Of a DNA stretch of 64,000 nt, positions 61,033 through 64,000 are shown one piece after another. This stretch comes from an uncultured Lachnospiraceae bacterium. GTDB taxonomy: Bacteria; Bacillota; Clostridia; Lachnospirales; Lachnospiraceae. A program made the position numbers and the translations under genes. The stretch is taken from assembly GCA_945868435.1 (NCBI GenBank), contig CAMBLG010000013.1:1-64000 (forward strand). Direction: 5' to 3'. The notes below the pieces were generated by a model. It worked only from the letters and a program-made list of their open reading frames with translations. It had not been told where the DNA came from and did no database searches. The first letter of the stretch is position 1. The number at the start of each line of letters is the position of its first letter.

Positions 61033-63069
61033 CTATTTTGCATCTCTTTTGATGATTCCCAGCAATACTGCTGTGATGACGGAACCGACCAGCCAGGATA
61101 CAATGTACAGAAGCGGGTGGCCCACCGTCGCAAACACAAAGATTCCACCGTGAGGTGCCATCAGCGTGCAGCCGAACAGCGCGGATAAAAAGCCTGCGAC
61201 TCCTGCGCCGACCAGGGTGCATGGAATCACATGGAGCGGATCTGCCGCCGCAAATGGAATCGCGCCCTCTGTAATGAAGGAACAGCCCATTATCAGGTTG
61301 GAAACCTTAGAGCTTTTCTCTGCCTCATTGAATTTCTTTGGGAAGAACTGGCATGCAAGGGCAATTCCCACCGGAGGCACCATTCCGCCCATCATGATGG
61401 AAGCCATGGCAATGTAGCAGGCCTGCACAGCCGGGTCAGACGCTGCCGCTCCGTTTGCCATCATCTGATTGGCGGTCGCCAGCATTCCGGTTCCGAAAAC
61501 ATATGCCGCCTTATTGATCGGGCCTCCCATATCAATGGCCATCATTGCACCCACAATCAGTCCCAGCACGGTAATAAATCCGGCATTTGCAATACCTGTC
61601 AGCATGTTACTCAATCCAGTGTTGATGAGACCAATCAGTGGATTGAAAATAAAGCACATCAGAATACTGATAATCAAAATTCCCAACAATGGATAGATCA
61701 AAGTAGGCTTAATTCCATCCAAAGACGCCGGAAGCTTGGAAAATGCCTTTTTCAACAACAATACGATATATCCTGCCAAAAATCCGGCTACGATTCCACC
61801 GAGGAAACCGGAAACCGTATTACCGCCATTGGCACCCTGGAATGCAAAGTCCGCGATAAACTTCTGAAAGCCTGTTGTGCCATCGGCCCATACATAACCC
61901 GCCGCAATCGCATTGCCACTGGAAGCCAAAAGTCCTCCGGTAAATCCCACTGCAAGGCCCGGACGGTCTGCAATCGAATATGCAATATATCCGGAAAGCA
62001 CCGGAACCATCAATCCCATTGCAAGTCCTCCAGCATATTTGAAAAATGCGGAGAGCGGTGTACAGGTACCGAATGCGGAACCACCGGTTGCTCCATATCC
62101 CATGATGGTATCGATCAAAAATGCGAGGGCAATCATGATTCCTCCGCCGATGACAAACGGAAGCATATGGGATACTCCGCTCATCAGGTGTGTGTAAATA
62201 GAGTGTGCCCCGCCGGATTTCTCGGAACCTGCCTCCTTCTTCGCGCCTTCTGCCGCATGGTATACCGGCGCATCTCCCTTCACCGCACGGCTGAGCAAAG
62301 TTTCCGCTTTGTTAATACCATCCGCCACTTTACACTCGATCACCTTTTTCCCGTCAAAACGGTCCATGGGCACCTTTGTATCCGCTGCCACAAGAATGGT
62401 GGTTGCTGCCTTGATTTCCTCATCCGTAAGCACATTTTTGGCACCGCCGGAGCCCCTTGTCTCAACCTTGATCGTTATACCGAGCTCTGCGGCCTTTTTC
62501 TCCAGAGCCTCTGCCGCCATGTATGTGTGCGCAATTCCGGTAGGACAAGCGGTAACCGCAAGCACCTGAAATCCATTTGCCGGTCTGGTTTCAACCTTCA
62601 CCATGTCATCCTTTTTGCTCTCCGCCCGGTCAATAATTGCCAGAAACTCGTCAACGGATGATGCGTGGATCAGACTTTGTGTAAAGCTTTCATCCATCAG
62701 CAATGTGGACAATTTGCTGAGTACATCCAGATGCACATTATCCTTTGTGTCCGGCGCCGCGATCAAAAATAGGATATGGACCGGCGCTCCGTCCAGCGCA
62801 TCAAACTCCACTCCATCCGGTACGACCATGGCCGCCAGACCCGGTGCCTTTACCGCACTGGACTTGCAATGGGGAATAGCGATCCCCTCGCCAACTCCGG
62901 TCGTTCCTTCCTCTTCTCTTGCAAAAACGCCCTTGCGATACGTGTCAACATCAGCAATCTTGCCGCTTTTTGCCATGAGCTCTACCATTTGGTTCAACAC
63001 ATCGGTCTTATCCGATGCCACACCCTGAAGCATAATGCTTTCCGGTGCCAGTAAATCCCTGATCCTCAT
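61033..63069 (-). CDS. fruA: Fructose PTS enzyme IIABC
   Basis: A 678-residue fused permease that phosphorylates fructose at C1 while importing it. IIA comes first (about 1-150, His in GIAIPHCKSSAV), then IIB (about 165-270, Cys in VTACPTGIAHTYMAAEAL), then the membrane IIC domain (about 310-678, 8-10 helices). Complete for its family. AGGAGGAG precedes ATG. It lies between fruK and ptsH. Confidence 0.95.
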   Translation of the reverse strand: MRIRDLLAPESIMLQGVASDKTDVLNQMVELMAKSGKIADVDTYRKGVFAREEEGTTGVGEGIAIPHCKSSAVKAPGLAAMVVPDGVEFDALDGAPVHILFLIAAPDTKDNVHLDVLSKLSTLLMDESFTQSLIHASSVDEFLAIIDRAESKKDDMVKVETRPANGFQVLAVTACPTGIAHTYMAAEALEKKAAELGITIKVETRGSGGAKNVLTDEEIKAATTILVAADTKVPMDRFDGKKVIECKVADGINKAETLLSRAVKGDAPVYHAAEGAKKEAGSEKSGGAHSIYTHLMSGVSHMLPFVIGGGIMIALAFLIDTIMGYGATGGSAFGTCTPLSAFFKYAGGLAMGLMVPVLSGYIAYSIADRPGLAVGFTGGLLASSGNAIAAGYVWADGTTGFQKFIADFAFQGANGGNTVSGFLGGIVAGFLAGYIVLLLKKAFSKLPASLDGIKPTLIYPLLGILIISILMCFIFNPLIGLINTGLSNMLTGIANAGFITVLGLIVGAMMAIDMGGPINKAAYVFGTGMLATANQMMANGAAASDPAVQACYIAMASIMMGGMVPPVGIALACQFFPKKFNEAEKSSKVSNLIMGCSFITEGAIPFAAADPLHVIPCTLVGAGVAGFLSALFGCTLMAPHGGIFVFATVGHPLLYIVSWLVGSVITAVLLGIIKRDAK

Positions 63070-63089
63070 TGTTCTCTCCTCCTATAAAA

Positions 63090-63992
63090 TTAAAATTTAT
63101 CTAACAAAGCAAAGACTTCCTCTTTGGTTGCAAGCTCCTCGGAAAATGCGCTGGCGCTTCCCGTACACACGCCGTAGCGAAACGCCTTCTCGTAATCGCC
63201 CTCAGTCAGATATCCGTACAGGAATCCGGCTACCATGGAGTCGCCCGCTCCAACGGAATTGACGACGGTTCCCTTCGGAGCCTCGGTCCGGTACTCTTTT
63301 CCATCCTCGGTTACCAGCACTGCGCCCTCGCCTGCCATGGAGACAAGCACATTGCGCGCACCCTTCTCCTGCAATGCTTTTGCGTATCGCACCACCTCAT
63401 CTTTATCTGTGATGATGGTATGAAAGATCTCTCCCAGCTCATAGTTGTTTGGCTTGATCAAAAACGGCCGGTAGGGCAGCACATTCACCAGAAGATCCTT
63501 TGTGGCATCCACCACAATGTTCAATCTTTTGTCCTGCAAATGCTGCATGATATCCATGTACATGGAGCCCGGCATCGTGTCCGGGATACTTCCCGCCAGC
63601 ACCAGAATATCTCCATCCTGCAGTCCGTCCAGCTTCTTGTACAATCTTTGGATATCTTCACCTGCGATTCTCGGTCCCTGGCCGTTGATCTCCGTCTCCT
63701 TCTGCGCACGCAGCTTCACATTAATCCGGGACGTTCCATTTTTTACGTGAATAAAATCCGCAGTAATGCCCTTCTCTTCCAAAAGCCTCGTAAGTTCCTG
63801 TCCGGTAAAACCTGCGGCAAATCCCAGCGCAGTGCTCTCGCAGCCGAGATTCTTTAAAACCATAGAAACATTCACGCCTTTTCCACCGGGAAACAAAATC
63901 TCCCTGCTAGTTCGGTTGACAACGCCCATCCGGAAATCATTCACCGTCACAATGTAATCCAGTGATGGGTTGAAGGTTACAGTATAAATCAT
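63090..63992 (-). CDS. fruK: 1-Phosphofructokinase
   Basis: A 300-residue PfkB-family kinase making fructose 1,6-bisphosphate from fructose 1-phosphate. The start MIYTVTFNPSLDY, GGKGVNVSMVLKNLG, LVSMAGEGAVLV and the C-terminal GAGDSMVAGFLYGYL (catalytic Asp) are all intact. The start lies 8 bases from the window edge; its ribosome site and promoter, and the usual upstream DeoR-type regulator, are outside. Confidence 0.93.
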   Translation of the reverse strand: MIYTVTFNPSLDYIVTVNDFRMGVVNRTSREILFPGGKGVNVSMVLKNLGCESTALGFAAGFTGQELTRLLEEKGITADFIHVKNGTSRINVKLRAQKETEINGQGPRIAGEDIQRLYKKLDGLQDGDILVLAGSIPDTMPGSMYMDIMQHLQDKRLNIVVDATKDLLVNVLPYRPFLIKPNNYELGEIFHTIITDKDEVVRYAKALQEKGARNVLVSMAGEGAVLVTEDGKEYRTEAPKGTVVNSVGAGDSMVAGFLYGYLTEGDYEKAFRYGVCTGSASAFSEELATKEEVFALLDKF

Positions 63993-64000
63993 TTAGTTTA

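Noticed and set aside
61231-62661. 476-codon plus-strand frame
   Set aside because: It is antisense to fruA, rich in Cys and His, without homology-like motifs or ribosome site.

Overview
The window looks like a chromosome segment of an anaerobic, motile Firmicute of the Lachnospiraceae (Roseburia/Agathobacter-like; genus not certain). Reasons: the birA-(DUF6145-type gene)-coaX-dusB-greA-lysS order, a single-gene fructose IIABC beside ptsH/ptsI, Clostridia-style Tad/Flp pilus genes with DUF5702 and FHA proteins, a flagellin with FliS, a DUF6240-type giant protein, and strong AGGAGG ribosome sites with classic TTGACA-N17-TATAAT promoters. Most genes lie on the minus strand.

Layout. 1-11.2 kb is mobile DNA. 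The left edge holds a partial PAP2 phosphatase gene, then a large serine recombinase (1017-3407) with a 54-bp imperfect palindrome just upstream. This sits directly against a virD4/traG gene cut off straight after its Walker A region. From there to 11.2 kb runs one arm of a Tn1549/CTn5-like integrative conjugative element (ICE): pcfB, accessory unknowns, an HTH regulator, repA with seven 23-bp iterons inside its coding sequence, parB, parA and two small ICE genes. The element ends in short direct repeats abutting the 3' end of lysS. The simplest reading is one element nested in, or deleted into, another.

11.2-24 kb is housekeeping: the lysS...birA operon, argF, an SH3/SleB-type wall hydrolase, a standalone murG, a HIT protein, a flavodoxin-SCP2 fusion and a rhomboid protease. 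22.9-32.3 kb is a Tad/Flp pilus operon transcribed from one strong promoter at 32.37 kb: prepilin peptidase, TadZ, TadA, TadB, TadC, a 55-residue Flp pilin, a DUF5702 pseudopilin, TadE-like proteins, a second prepilin peptidase and an FHA-domain protein.

32.5-45 kb mixes motility and wall genes: fliS and flagellin under a sigma-28-type promoter, mecA, a protein kinase fused to a CpaE-like P-loop domain with a second CpaE-like protein and a chain of micro-ORFs, a GH18 wall hydrolase, an amidase, and a 993-residue DUF6240-type protein that also has a sigma-28-type promoter. 45.4-45.6 kb is a gene-free stretch with three 82-bp-spaced copies of a 33-bp hairpin.

45.8-64 kb holds glgB with a TPR/AAA-type protein, an AI-2E transporter, an aconitase-family hydratase, a two-component system with a coiled-coil protein, a short DnaK paralogue, and the fructose phosphotransferase operon fruK-fruA(IIABC)-ptsH-ptsI. 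The HPr here has Arg in place of the regulatory Ser46. The pilus, kinase/FHA and flagellar genes together suggest surface attachment and motility under phospho-signalling; that link is inference.
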